Part shown: one piece after another, positions 24,891-33,682 of the stretch
Layout of the letters: each line of letters begins with the position of its first letter
Position numbering within the stretch: position 1 is the first letter of the stretch
Notes under the pieces: model-generated
What the model was told of the DNA's origin: nothing
What the model saw: only the letters and a program-made list of their open reading frames with translations
The model's database searches: none
Position numbers and translations under genes: made by a program
From: CAYZSU01 sp964480565
GTDB taxonomy: Bacteria > UBA10199 > 2-02-FULL-44-16 > JAAZCA01
Assembly: GCA_964480565.1 (NCBI GenBank)
Contig: CAYZSU010000019.1
Location: 1 to 35,443 of the forward strand
Length of the DNA: 35,443 nt
Direction: 5' to 3'

Positions 24891-25532
24891 TTACAAAGAC
24901 ATGGTTGTTTTTTGATTTTTAATGGGATGCCATACCAACCAAGCAGTTTGAAAAATAATTGATAAATCCATACGCAATGAACAATTTTTTATATAATCGC
25001 GTTCAAATGCGAGCTTCATTGGAATAATTTTCTTAATATATAAATTCTCAACATTATCAACATTCACTAACATAGCCGCTTCATTGCGAAATTTTAATGA
25101 GGCAATACCGGTTAACCCAGGCCTCACTTGCAATACATGTTCATACTCATTTCTGTATAAGGTCAAATAGTCTGATACAAGCGGACGCGGGCCAACAATA
25201 CTCATTTCCCCTTTAATAATATTAATCACTTGGGGAAGTTCGTCCAACTTATACTTTCTTAGAAAATGACCTATTCGGGTAATACGCTTATCTTTTCCTT
25301 GGCTGATCGTTAGCCCAAGTTTATCCGCATTCTTAACCATTGTTCGAAATTTAAAAATCCAAAAAGGTTCTAAATGCCTACCCATACGTTCTTGCCTATA
25401 AAAAACAGGCCCTCTTGACGTAATTTTTATGAGGATTGCAATAGCAATAAAAAATGGGATCATGCAAATAAAGGCCATTAATCCCATAGTAAAATCAAAT
25501 ATGCGCTTTTTAGATGAACATCCATAGCTCAT
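24891..25532 (-). CDS. Polyprenyl-phosphate sugar-1-phosphate transferase (WcaJ/PglC-type)
   Basis: The bacterial sugar transferase family moves a sugar-1-phosphate from a nucleotide sugar to undecaprenyl phosphate, starting a surface glycan or glycoconjugate. At 213 residues this is the short monotopic form. It has an N-terminal hydrophobic hairpin (GLMAFICMIPFFIAIAILIK), then PVFYRQERMG, FWIFKFRTM, KYKLDELPQVINI, GEMSIVGPRPL and VRPGLTGIASL, the family's catalytic and nucleotide-binding motifs. No other glycan genes are nearby. It stands alone between the convergent VWA gene and spoVR, with a possible promoter at 25572-25600. The sugar is unknown. Confidence 0.93.
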   Translation of the reverse strand: MSYGCSSKKRIFDFTMGLMAFICMIPFFIAIAILIKITSRGPVFYRQERMGRHLEPFWIFKFRTMVKNADKLGLTISQGKDKRITRIGHFLRKYKLDELPQVINIIKGEMSIVGPRPLVSDYLTLYRNEYEHVLQVRPGLTGIASLKFRNEAAMLVNVDNVENLYIKKIIPMKLAFERDYIKNCSLRMDLSIIFQTAWLVWHPIKNQKTTMSL

Positions 25533-25571
25533 AGCTCAATATCCTTGTTTTTTACACACAAATAGTATGCT

Positions 25572-25600
25572 GAGATAATCAAATAAAATCATATTGTAAA
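25572..25600 (-). promoter_or_regulatory. Candidate sigma-70 promoter of the sugar transferase gene
   Basis: On the minus strand TTTACA (25600-25595) and TATCTC (25577-25572) are 17 bases apart, about 40 bases before the start codon at 25532. The -35 box is good and the -10 box weak, in AT-rich surroundings, so this is only a candidate. Confidence 0.35.
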
Positions 25601-25701
25601 CTATTTTTATCTCTTTTAAACAGCTTATAATATTTTTTGTTTTCTATTGGTTTCATGAAATAATAATTTACAACAACAACTATCTTAGGCAAGAGTAATG
25701 A

Positions 25702-27222
25702 TTATATGGCTTCTTCTTTAAAATCGCTACCATCATAATGAATATATTTAGCCGCATCATCATATACGGTTTGAATAGATACAGGTCGTTTCCACACGCG
25801 AAATAAGCGCTTTAATGTATCACATGCATATTGGCTATCTAGCCCAACCCCTTCATATGTATGTTTTAAAAGCAACTCTGCACGATTATTAAAATTACCA
25901 TCAATCACATTAATAATGGGATTGCCAAAATTAGTTAGCTGAAACAACAATTGTCTTTTAATTTTTTCAAATTCACGACTAGCAATTTCATATTGCTCGG
26001 ATGAAATATTATATGCATAGACGAATAATTTATGCCGTTCACAAAAGTCAGGCGTTAAAAATTCATCAATAAACATCACATCATTATATAGCTTTCGTAT
26101 TTCAAATATTTTTTCACGACCCAGACCTGTTTTCTGATTCCATTTGGCTTTTTCAATCATATTATCACAGCATTCATAGTCTTTGCCAAAGCGCCCTTTA
26201 TTCCACCGATCTTCTATATCACGAAATAACTCTAAACCAATTTTATATGGATTCAATCGTTGCGGACTCATTGCCACAGTACCTGAGTGATGGTCTGCAA
26301 AATCAATAATTTCAGAGTCATTCAATGCTTTTTGCGTCATTATTGTGGAATGCCAATAACTGGCCCACCCTTCATTCATAATCTTTGTCATTCCTTGAGG
26401 TGCGAAATAATAAGCCTCTTCACGAATAATGGATAGGATGTCACGTTCCCAATTTTCCAATGGCGCATAGGTCATTAAAAATTGTAATACGTCTTTTTGC
26501 GGATGTTCAGGAAACTGACATTCTTTTTTTCTTTCATCCTCAATATGTTGTTTTTGATAGTCTAAAAAATCCTCTGGATTAATGTATTTTTCCATATAGT
26601 GACGATGCGATTTCAACTTTGTAATAGGTCGCCTGGCACCTTCATGGGATTCAGCAGAAGGAGTACGCTTAATCGCTGGCGCATGATAGTCAATTAATGT
26701 TTCCAATGCCAAACATGCATCAATAAACTCTTCTACCCGATCATATCCATAGTCATTAATATAACGCATAACTCTAGTTTTGTGATTGGCCATTTCATCC
26801 ATCATTTTGCGATTTGTATGCGCAAAAAACAAATTATTCTTAAAAAAATCACAATGCGCATAAACATGAGCCATCACTAATTTTTGATCAACCATGGCAT
26901 TGGAATGCAGCAAATACGCATAACACGGATCTGTATTAATCACCATTTCATAAATTTTCGACAAACCATAGGCATAACTTTGAGACAATTGCTGATACTC
27001 CATTCCAAAACGCCAATGCGGATAGCGATTTGGAAAACCACCATAGGCGGCAACTTCATTGATTTGATTCCAATCAAGCACTTCATAAATAACTTCAAAA
27101 AAATCCAAACCATAATTTTTGGCATATGCCTCTATCTCAACTTTTACCTCTTCGAGCGCAGATGGCAACGCTGTTTGATAGTTTGGATGACTTCCCAAAT
27201 GTTTGGTTGATCCCATTGGCAT
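25702..27222 (-). CDS. spoVR: SpoVR family protein
   Basis: SpoVR-family proteins are widespread in non-sporulating bacteria, where the gene (ycgB in E. coli) travels with prkA and yeaH. The biochemical role is not established; it is linked with stationary phase or stress and, in spore formers, the spore cortex. The 506-residue length is typical. Family blocks are easily seen: VAAYGGFPNRYPHWRFGMEY near residue 57, ITKLKSHRHYMEKYINPEDF, APQGMTKIMNEGWASYWHS near 275, RLNPYKIGLELFRDIEDRW and INVIDGNFNNRAELLLKHTYEG near the end. It follows yeaH by 8 bases and is the last gene of the prkA-yeaH-spoVR operon. Confidence 0.96.
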   Translation of the reverse strand: MPMGSTKHLGSHPNYQTALPSALEEVKVEIEAYAKNYGLDFFEVIYEVLDWNQINEVAAYGGFPNRYPHWRFGMEYQQLSQSYAYGLSKIYEMVINTDPCYAYLLHSNAMVDQKLVMAHVYAHCDFFKNNLFFAHTNRKMMDEMANHKTRVMRYINDYGYDRVEEFIDACLALETLIDYHAPAIKRTPSAESHEGARRPITKLKSHRHYMEKYINPEDFLDYQKQHIEDERKKECQFPEHPQKDVLQFLMTYAPLENWERDILSIIREEAYYFAPQGMTKIMNEGWASYWHSTIMTQKALNDSEIIDFADHHSGTVAMSPQRLNPYKIGLELFRDIEDRWNKGRFGKDYECCDNMIEKAKWNQKTGLGREKIFEIRKLYNDVMFIDEFLTPDFCERHKLFVYAYNISSEQYEIASREFEKIKRQLLFQLTNFGNPIINVIDGNFNNRAELLLKHTYEGVGLDSQYACDTLKRLFRVWKRPVSIQTVYDDAAKYIHYDGSDFKEEAI

Positions 27223-27230
27223 ATATAGCT

Positions 27231-28331
27231 CTATTTTCCCTTACCTAAAAATGTTTTAATTGAATCGACAATTCCATCCCGATTTAAAATTTCTGATGTA
27301 ATGAGCACATCATGGTCTTTAAATCGCTCATTTAAATCCTTTAAAAATTGCCCACTTCCATAATCACTCACCACTTGCCCGTATCCAAACATATTGGATA
27401 TGGAAAATATGTGTTCATCCATTAATCGCAAGCACTCATCCGTATCATTTCCCGACCAATTATCTCCATCTGAAAAATGAAAGGGATAAATATTCCATTC
27501 ATTGGGATCATAATTGTCATAAAGAATTTGCAAAAAAAGTTTATAGGCAGAGGAAATAATAGTGCCACCACTCTCCCTTGTCGTAAAAAAAGTATCTCTA
27601 TCCACTTCTTTTGCCACCGCATCATGGATAATAAAACGAATATCTACATTTTTATATTGCGACCGAATCCACGTATCAATCCAAAAACATTCCTGGCGAA
27701 CAATATTTTTTTGTTCATTGCCCATGGATCCAGACACATCCATCATATATACAATAAGTGCACGACTCTGTGGATCATTAACTTGTTTCCAAGTACGATA
27801 CACTCGATCCTCACGTATAGGTACAATAAGCGGTTTATCCGGTTGATACAACCCGCTAATTAATTGACGTTTCAATGCACGTTTAAAAGTCCGCTTAAAA
27901 TGACGTAAACTTTCTGGGCCAGAAGTAGCCATCCCTGTATACCTGGTTGCATTTGAATCAATGTTGTTAATACCTTTAGGTTCAATGCGCGGCAATTCTA
28001 ATTCATCCCCAAGCAACTTTGCCAACTCCTCAAAGCTCACATCGACTTCCACCATATGTTCGCCGGATGAGTTACCTGCCTTACCCGAATCACCTTCACC
28101 TGGCTGCACTTGACCATCTCCGTCTCCATCACCGCTACCAAGGCCGCCCTTTTGTTTATCACCATAAATAAAATGAGGAATATTAATTCGAGGAATAGGG
28201 ATACTTACAATATCTTTCCCTTGGCGACCTACAAGTTCACCATTGGAAATATATTTGCGAAGCTCTTTTTTTACCCGTCCGCGAATAATTTCTTTAAACC
28301 GCTTGAGATCCTGTTCTATCTTTTGGGCCAT
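27231..28331 (-). CDS. YeaH/YhbH family protein (DUF444) with VWA fold
   Basis: DUF444 proteins are partners of the PrkA kinase in stress and starvation responses; the exact activity is unknown. The 366-residue sequence opens with a charged helical region including RGRVKKELRKYISNGELVGRQGKDIVSIPIPRI split over residues 15-50. A glycine-rich stretch follows (about 78-105). The VWA-like C-terminal half has the metal-site motif MMDVSGSMGN, DIRFIIHDAVAKEVD and FHFSDGDNWSG. It lies 48 bases after prkA and 8 bases before spoVR. Length and motif order match the family, so the assignment is firm even though the function is not. Confidence 0.94.
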   Translation of the reverse strand: MAQKIEQDLKRFKEIIRGRVKKELRKYISNGELVGRQGKDIVSIPIPRINIPHFIYGDKQKGGLGSGDGDGDGQVQPGEGDSGKAGNSSGEHMVEVDVSFEELAKLLGDELELPRIEPKGINNIDSNATRYTGMATSGPESLRHFKRTFKRALKRQLISGLYQPDKPLIVPIREDRVYRTWKQVNDPQSRALIVYMMDVSGSMGNEQKNIVRQECFWIDTWIRSQYKNVDIRFIIHDAVAKEVDRDTFFTTRESGGTIISSAYKLFLQILYDNYDPNEWNIYPFHFSDGDNWSGNDTDECLRLMDEHIFSISNMFGYGQVVSDYGSGQFLKDLNERFKDHDVLITSEILNRDGIVDSIKTFLGKGK

Positions 28332-28379
28332 AATAAATCACTCACTGATCAATAACGTTGACCATGTTTGTTTTCTCGC

Positions 28380-30470
28380 TTATTTTTTTTCACGTTTTTC
28401 ACGAATATCACCGCGTGCAAAAATAGATGCCACAAAGTTAAGCACATCTGTTGCACAGGTATCACAATAATTATGATTCTTCACCAAACGATTTTTTACA
28501 ATATCAATTTTTTCTTGAGTTTCTTTATCAACAACACTGGACACCAAACTTGTGAGTTTAATTGAATCTTTCTGATCTTCAAATAATTTTAATTCCAATG
28601 CCTTGTATAGTCGCTCATTAGTTTTATAATCAAATTGTTTTCCATCCAATGATAATGCACCGATATAATTCATAATTTCACGACGAAAATCATCTTTACG
28701 ACTCTCAGGAATATCAATTTTCTCTTCAATAGAGCGCATTAAGCGTTCATCTGGATCTTCATTCTGACCTGTATAGGAGTTACGCACTTTTTCCTTTTGC
28801 GTATAGGCCTTTAAATTATCAATATAGTTGGCACATAAACGTGATATGGCTTCTTCATCTGCGGATATTGCACGTTGCACTTCATTTTTAACAATATCCT
28901 CATATTCGTCCTTAACCAAAGATAATAATTCACGATATCGTTTTTTCTGTTCATCATCCTTGATTAATGAGTGATTTTTCAACCCTGATTCAAGTTCATT
29001 AATCACCATGAATGGATTCACACACCCACCACCTATATCAGACACCAATGCATTTGAAATTTTATCCTGAATATAACGTGGCGAAATACCATTCAATGCT
29101 TCAGCACCTGCTTCTTTACGAAGTTCTTTGACATTATCTTCTGTAAACCCCGGCAAACTCTTTCCATTGTAAAGTTTTAACTTTTGCATAAGCGTCAAAT
29201 TCGCTTTTTTAGGTTCTTCCAAACGTGTCAAAATCGCCCACATTGCAGCCATTTCAATGGTATGTGGTGCAATATGTTTGCCGCTTACACGATGTGGGCC
29301 ATAATCTTTCTCATACACTTTTACTTCTGCATATAATTTAGTAATATATGGAATATCTATTTTTACAGTACGATCCCGAAAGGCCTCCATATAGTCATTG
29401 CTTAATAATTTATTATACTCCGCTTCATTGGTATGCCCAATAATCACTTCATCAATATCTGTTTGAGCAAATTTCTTTGGTTTTACTTTATGCTCTTGAG
29501 ATGCTCCCAACAAATCATATAAAAAAGCGGTATCTAATTTAAGCACTTCGATAAACTCAATAATACCACGATTTGCAATATTAAACTCCCCATCAAAATT
29601 AAATGCGCGTGGGTCAGAATCAGACCCATACTCAGCAATCTTTCGATAGTTAATATCACCTGTTAACTCTGTGGAATCTTGATTCTTTTCATCCTTAGGT
29701 TGAAATGTCCCAATACCAATACGATCTTTTTCAGACAGCACAATTCGATGTACTTTGATATGTTTTACAATTTGAGTCCAATCGCCATTGTATACTTTGG
29801 CTAATTCACGATAAATATATCGACAATTCGGACATAAATCGCCATCAACAATGATTTTTTTATCTTCTGCTAAATTTTGATTAATATCAGCCAGTACTTT
29901 TTCACGAGCGTGAATTGGAATTAAATGCAGTGGATCTTCATGCATTGGACATGGAATTTCCTGACTACTCCCAAAAATTGCGCCATGATCGTCCAGTCCA
30001 TTTTTATCCCATGAGTAACTATATAAGGCCCCTTCCTCAGTTTGGGAATGACGCTCAAGCCCCTTTTTGATCATCCGCACAATTGTTGATTTTGCACCAC
30101 CAACAGGCCCGTGTAGTAATAAAATACGTTTTTCCGTACCGTATCGCATTGCTGCGGATTGAAATACATTTACCAACTTCATCAATGGCAAATCCAACCC
30201 ATACAAGGCATCTTTTCCATTATCAATGGGATCTTCAAAAAATTTATAATGAATAATTTTTTTCTTATATTCCGTGTATTCTTCCTGACCATAGGATAAG
30301 ATCATATCATATATACGTTGATATGCGCTGCATGCAACCGTTGGAGTCTGTAATACAATATCCATGTAATCTGCAAACGATCCATCCCAATTTAACTTCT
30401 GATATTGATCCACATCTTGCATCGATGCAATCATTTGAATGAAATCTTTTTTACTCTCCTGAGTAGACAT
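28380..30470 (-). CDS. prkA: PrkA family serine protein kinase / AAA+ protein
   Basis: PrkA (YeaG in E. coli) has a AAA+ domain and a C-terminal region related to cAMP-dependent kinases; it is reported as a serine kinase and in B. subtilis also as a protease-like factor. The 696-residue sequence is of usual length. The AAA+ Walker A is LHGPVGGAKSTIVRMIKKGL near residue 135. A CPMHEDPLHLIP and LCPNCRYIY cysteine segment, NRGIIEFIEVLKLDTAFLYDLLG, and GKHIAPHTIEMAAMWAILTRL are also typical. AGGGGGA before ATG 30470 is a strong ribosome binding site. It is the first gene of prkA-yeaH-spoVR, and a likely promoter lies just upstream. Confidence 0.96.
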   Translation of the reverse strand: MSTQESKKDFIQMIASMQDVDQYQKLNWDGSFADYMDIVLQTPTVACSAYQRIYDMILSYGQEEYTEYKKKIIHYKFFEDPIDNGKDALYGLDLPLMKLVNVFQSAAMRYGTEKRILLLHGPVGGAKSTIVRMIKKGLERHSQTEEGALYSYSWDKNGLDDHGAIFGSSQEIPCPMHEDPLHLIPIHAREKVLADINQNLAEDKKIIVDGDLCPNCRYIYRELAKVYNGDWTQIVKHIKVHRIVLSEKDRIGIGTFQPKDEKNQDSTELTGDINYRKIAEYGSDSDPRAFNFDGEFNIANRGIIEFIEVLKLDTAFLYDLLGASQEHKVKPKKFAQTDIDEVIIGHTNEAEYNKLLSNDYMEAFRDRTVKIDIPYITKLYAEVKVYEKDYGPHRVSGKHIAPHTIEMAAMWAILTRLEEPKKANLTLMQKLKLYNGKSLPGFTEDNVKELRKEAGAEALNGISPRYIQDKISNALVSDIGGGCVNPFMVINELESGLKNHSLIKDDEQKKRYRELLSLVKDEYEDIVKNEVQRAISADEEAISRLCANYIDNLKAYTQKEKVRNSYTGQNEDPDERLMRSIEEKIDIPESRKDDFRREIMNYIGALSLDGKQFDYKTNERLYKALELKLFEDQKDSIKLTSLVSSVVDKETQEKIDIVKNRLVKNHNYCDTCATDVLNFVASIFARGDIREKREKK

Positions 30471-30504
30471 AATCCATCCCCCTTACTTTTTTGGTTTACC
30501 TCAA

Positions 30505-30532
30505 TGTATAGCAAGCCCTATTAAATAGCAAA
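30505..30532 (-). promoter_or_regulatory. Candidate extended -10 promoter of prkA
   Basis: On the minus strand TGC-TATACA (30513-30505) is a good extended -10 element, with TTTGCT 16 bases upstream as a weak -35. Transcription would start about 28 bases before the prkA ATG, leaving room for its strong ribosome binding site. I found no sigma-54-type site here. Confidence 0.4.
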
Positions 30533-30550
30533 AGCAATTCTATCAACTTG

Positions 30551-31486
30551 CTATTTTTCTATTGGATCGCGCTTCTTTAATGTGGATCGAATCATCGCTC
30601 GCAACAGTTTATTTCGATTCACATGACCGAGTAATGTTTTCAATTCATCATGTACGCTGGAATCAGTTACAAACTGGCCGAGCGTTCCTTCCCCACGTTT
30701 TACTGCAGATGTAATTTCTTTCATATCATATGACGCCTGGCGCAAATTACTAATCAAACCGCCCAAATCATCGCCAGATTCTTCCTTGGCAGTCACAAGC
30801 ACATCATGAATACTATCCAATGTACTGGATAGATTCGCCACCACATCTTTTCCTTTTGAATCATAGAGTAATGCATGAACGAGGCCATCTCCTTTTTCTA
30901 CTTCTTCGACACTATGACGCAATGATTTTAAAATAGCAGTCACATGACTTTCGCCTTTTTTTCCTTTGAAAGCACCTACCATATCACCGATCGCTTCCGA
31001 TGCATGACTCACATTTTCCATAATATCGCCTGCTTTTTCAGCTAGGGCAAAAATAGATGTTGTTTCTTTTGATAGAATATCATCACCATCTGTCAGAGCG
31101 GCTTCCTTATGATTGCCTACAGACACATAAATAAATTTATCCCCTAAAAGACCCTGTGTTTCTACAGTCGCCACACTATCATTACGAATACGCTCCTGAT
31201 AATCCCCTTTTATCTGTAGAATAACTGATATTTTTTTAACGGATGAATCCTTGGAAAATGAAATACCATCCACATAACCAACGCTCACACCCGCAAGTTG
31301 CACAGGTGCGCCTGTACGCAACCCTGAAATATCTTCAAAAGTCGCATGAAGTGTATAATAGGATTTAAAAAACTGACGATCGCTACTAATCATAAATAGC
31401 ATAAGCATCGCCATTAAAAACCCTAGCACAACAAATACACCTACTTTAAATTCATCTTTATAACATCGTTTCATTAAGAACCTCAT
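30551..31486 (-). CDS. MCE-domain lipid transport protein (MlaD-like)
   Basis: MlaD-type proteins are anchored in the inner membrane and form a ring in the periplasm that passes phospholipids between membrane and carrier. The 311-residue protein has one N-terminal transmembrane segment (about 14-33, FKVGVFVVLGFLMAMLMLFMI). An MCE domain (about 42-120) follows, including FEDISGLRTGAPVQLAGVSVGYVDGI and TVETQGLLGDKFIYVSVG. A longer helical tail (about 140-311) resembles that of MlaD-like proteins outside enterobacteria. It is last in the lipoprotein-mlaE-mlaF-mlaD order, 5 bases after the ATPase gene. Starts at M1 or M5 are both possible. The direction of lipid flow cannot be told. Confidence 0.92.
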   Translation of the reverse strand: MRFLMKRCYKDEFKVGVFVVLGFLMAMLMLFMISSDRQFFKSYYTLHATFEDISGLRTGAPVQLAGVSVGYVDGISFSKDSSVKKISVILQIKGDYQERIRNDSVATVETQGLLGDKFIYVSVGNHKEAALTDGDDILSKETTSIFALAEKAGDIMENVSHASEAIGDMVGAFKGKKGESHVTAILKSLRHSVEEVEKGDGLVHALLYDSKGKDVVANLSSTLDSIHDVLVTAKEESGDDLGGLISNLRQASYDMKEITSAVKRGEGTLGQFVTDSSVHDELKTLLGHVNRNKLLRAMIRSTLKKRDPIEK

Positions 31487-31491
31487 TTACA

Positions 31492-32244
31492 CTATAATTC
31501 ATCATCCTCAGATGCCATTTGACCATTAATAAAACCAGCTACCACACGATTCGTGGATGATCTGGCCTCTTTTGCAGTTCCTACAAAGGCAAAGTGACGA
31601 TCATATAACATAGCCATACGATCTGTAATTGAAAATGCAGCGTCCATATCATGTGTTACTACAATGGATGTTACATTTAATGTACTGTTTAAATCCTTAA
31701 TTAACTGGCAAATTCGCTTGGTATTGCGTGGGTCCAACCCTGTGGTTGGCTCATCATATAAAATCACTTCTGGATTAATCGCTATTGCTCTGGCCAATCC
31801 AATGCGTTTCTTCATACCTCCGGACAAATCAGCCGGCATCATATCTTCTATTCCCTCTAAGCCCACCATTTCCAATTTTTCCGCAACTATGCGAGATATT
31901 TTTTCTTCTGAATAATTAAAATGTTCACGTATGGGATATGCAATATTTTCGCGAACAGTCAGTGAATCAAACAATGCCGCAGATTGAAATAGCATTCCCA
32001 TACGACGACGCAATGCAACACGCTCAGATTCACCACTTTGGCTAATATGAATTCCATCGAAAAATACATCGCCAAGGTCTGGTTCTAAAATACCCAGCAA
32101 TAATTTCAAAAACACACTTTTCCCCATGCCTGAACCACCAATAATTGTAAGGATTTCTCCTTTATGAATATCCAGTGAACATTGACTGAGCACCTGTTTA
32201 CTACCAAAGCACTTATCCACATTTTTAAATAAAATAAATGACAT
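31492..32244 (-). CDS. ABC transporter ATPase, MlaF-like
   Basis: This 250-residue ATPase powers an MlaE-type permease. Walker A is IIGGSGMGKSVFLKLLLG, the Q loop lies in GMLFQSAALFDSLTVREN, the ABC signature reads LSGGMKKRIGLARAIAI, and Walker B is VILYDEPTTGLDP, followed by the switch histidine in IVVTHDMDAA. The SGGM(K)KR signature with a methionine and the SAALFDS wording are typical of the MlaF group. It lies 31 bases after mlaE and 5 before mlaD, so the three make a complete inner-membrane complex except for a STAS-type MlaB, which I do not see next to them. Confidence 0.94.
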   Translation of the reverse strand: MSFILFKNVDKCFGSKQVLSQCSLDIHKGEILTIIGGSGMGKSVFLKLLLGILEPDLGDVFFDGIHISQSGESERVALRRRMGMLFQSAALFDSLTVRENIAYPIREHFNYSEEKISRIVAEKLEMVGLEGIEDMMPADLSGGMKKRIGLARAIAINPEVILYDEPTTGLDPRNTKRICQLIKDLNSTLNVTSIVVTHDMDAAFSITDRMAMLYDRHFAFVGTAKEARSSTNRVVAGFINGQMASEDDEL

Positions 32245-32275
32245 AACTGATTATCCACTCTAAAAATGACATCCA

Positions 32276-33064
32276 TTAAAAGTATAATATTATTTTTGTT
32301 AAAAAGAAATCAGATACAAAAATACAAATTGCGGAATGCACGACTGCACGCGTTGTTACAATCCCCACACCCTCTGTACCACCACTTGTATGAAGTCCTT
32401 GATAACATGAAATAATAGATACAAAAAAACCAAAGAATCCTGCTTTGATAATTCCACTCACAAAATCTTCAGTAATCAGCACTGTGGCCACTTGATCCAA
32501 ATAAAATTGGGCGGAGATACCTGCTTCTTGCATAGTAATAATCATGCCGCCAAAAGTACCAATCGCATCGGCAAGAATTGTCAGTATGGGTGCAGCAATT
32601 GTTGCAGCAAGCACACGAGGAATGACCAATTTTTGAATGGGGCTTGCTCCCATGGCTTTAATGGCTAATACTTGCTCGGTCACAACCATAGAGCCAATCT
32701 CTGCAGCAATACCACTGCCCACACGGGCAGCTAACATTAAACATGTCAATACGGGGCCCAACTCGCGAAAAATTGATAACGCTACAATTTGCCCAACATA
32801 TAGTTTTAGGCCAAAACGCCCCAACCCCACGGATAGCTGCAGTGCAATCACGAGACCTGTAAAAAATGCAACTAACAAAACAAGTGGCAGCGATTTATTA
32901 CCAATCATTATAAACTGCCCAATGAGTTCACGCCATGCCAAACGTGTGCTAATCAACTTACAGAATACATCCCATGCAAGCAGAGTTAATTTACCTACAT
33001 AGACTGAAAAGCCCATATAAATACTATCATTTTTTTTAGGGGGTAATGTAGCCAATATGAACAC
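32276..33064 (-). CDS. ABC transporter permease, MlaE-like
   Basis: MlaE-type permeases form the transmembrane core of the lipid transporter at the inner membrane. The 262-residue protein has several membrane segments, including SLPLVLLVAFFTGLVIALQL, FRELGPVLTCLMLAARVGSG (containing the conserved ELGPVLT-like motif), VLAATIAAPILTILADAIGT and GFFGFFVSIISCYQG. It also has the conserved EIGSMVVTEQVLAIKAMGASP loop where the ATPase docks. It begins 8 bases after the stop of a lipoprotein gene and ends 31 bases before mlaF. Length and motifs are normal for the family. Confidence 0.95.
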   Translation of the reverse strand: MFILATLPPKKNDSIYMGFSVYVGKLTLLAWDVFCKLISTRLAWRELIGQFIMIGNKSLPLVLLVAFFTGLVIALQLSVGLGRFGLKLYVGQIVALSIFRELGPVLTCLMLAARVGSGIAAEIGSMVVTEQVLAIKAMGASPIQKLVIPRVLAATIAAPILTILADAIGTFGGMIITMQEAGISAQFYLDQVATVLITEDFVSGIIKAGFFGFFVSIISCYQGLHTSGGTEGVGIVTTRAVVHSAICIFVSDFFLTKIILYF

Positions 33065-33072
33065 CTTATGTA

Positions 33073-33618
33073 CTAATCAAATTGATAGTTTGTGTTAAAA
33101 CGAAATCCATTAAAAAACGTCTCAAAACTGTTAATAACAACACAGTCCTGTTCTTTCGGCATAATTGCATAAAAATCAAAGATACATCCATGCTTTCTGA
33201 CCATCACAATATCCAAATAAATAATTTCACCATCGAGCTCGCCTTTGACCATTTGCCGAAGGCCCTTTCGACCATCCAATAGAATAGAGGACTCGAACAA
33301 TATACGGCGATTTTCAAGACCACTGATAATTCCACCGCTCATATGCTTTAACCGAATATTTCGCACTTTTTGCCCACAAAATGCGTCTGTCGCAATAGCG
33401 GATTGAGAGCTATCATTATAAAATCCAATGGATTTATTATCGGATTTCATACGCATCCATGAATCAGGCAATTGGCCAATAGTATAATATACATTTTTCT
33501 TTAAATACACTTTATGATTTCTATAGGACATGACACCCGTCAATGCATTTGGGCCAAACAAACAGGATGGCAACAAACTAAATACGCATAAACACACAAT
33601 TATTCGGATCATTTGCAT
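33073..33618 (-). CDS. Predicted lipoprotein of unknown function, first gene of the mla-like operon
   Basis: I do not recognise this family. From ATG 33618 (or 33612) the 181-residue product starts MQMIRIIVCLCVFSLLPSC, a convincing lipoprotein signal with lipobox LPSC. The frame is open upstream into the divergent yggS gene, but that part has no signal-peptide character. The mature part is mixed alpha-beta, with IGQLPDSWMRM, KSIGFYNDSSQS and GRKGLRQMVKGELDGEIIYLDIVMV, and no metal or catalytic motif I can name. It ends 8 bases before mlaE, so it is probably made with the lipid transporter and could sit at its periplasmic face. A promoter lies so close upstream that the message would have almost no leader. 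Confidence 0.8.
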   Translation of the reverse strand: MQMIRIIVCLCVFSLLPSCLFGPNALTGVMSYRNHKVYLKKNVYYTIGQLPDSWMRMKSDNKSIGFYNDSSQSAIATDAFCGQKVRNIRLKHMSGGIISGLENRRILFESSILLDGRKGLRQMVKGELDGEIIYLDIVMVRKHGCIFDFYAIMPKEQDCVVINSFETFFNGFRFNTNYQFD

Positions 33619-33624
33619 GAATGC

Positions 33625-33652
33625 AGTATATTGATTCAATTCTAATTGACAA
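33625..33652 (-). promoter_or_regulatory. Sigma-70-like promoter of the lipoprotein-mlaEFD operon
   Basis: On the minus strand TTGTCA (33652-33647) and TATACT (33630-33625) are 16 bases apart; each matches five of six consensus bases. The expected transcription start falls at or within a few bases of the ATG at 33618, so translation would begin on a leaderless or nearly leaderless message. No Shine-Dalgarno sequence precedes that ATG. Confidence 0.55.
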
Positions 33653-33682
33653 GTGCCAATGCCACATGTTCTTCTATATACC

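Noticed and set aside
26625..26641. GCCTGGCACC text inside spoVR (also in pyrF near 4110) as further palindrome copies
   Set aside because: Only half of the palindrome is present and it is explained by coding sequence.
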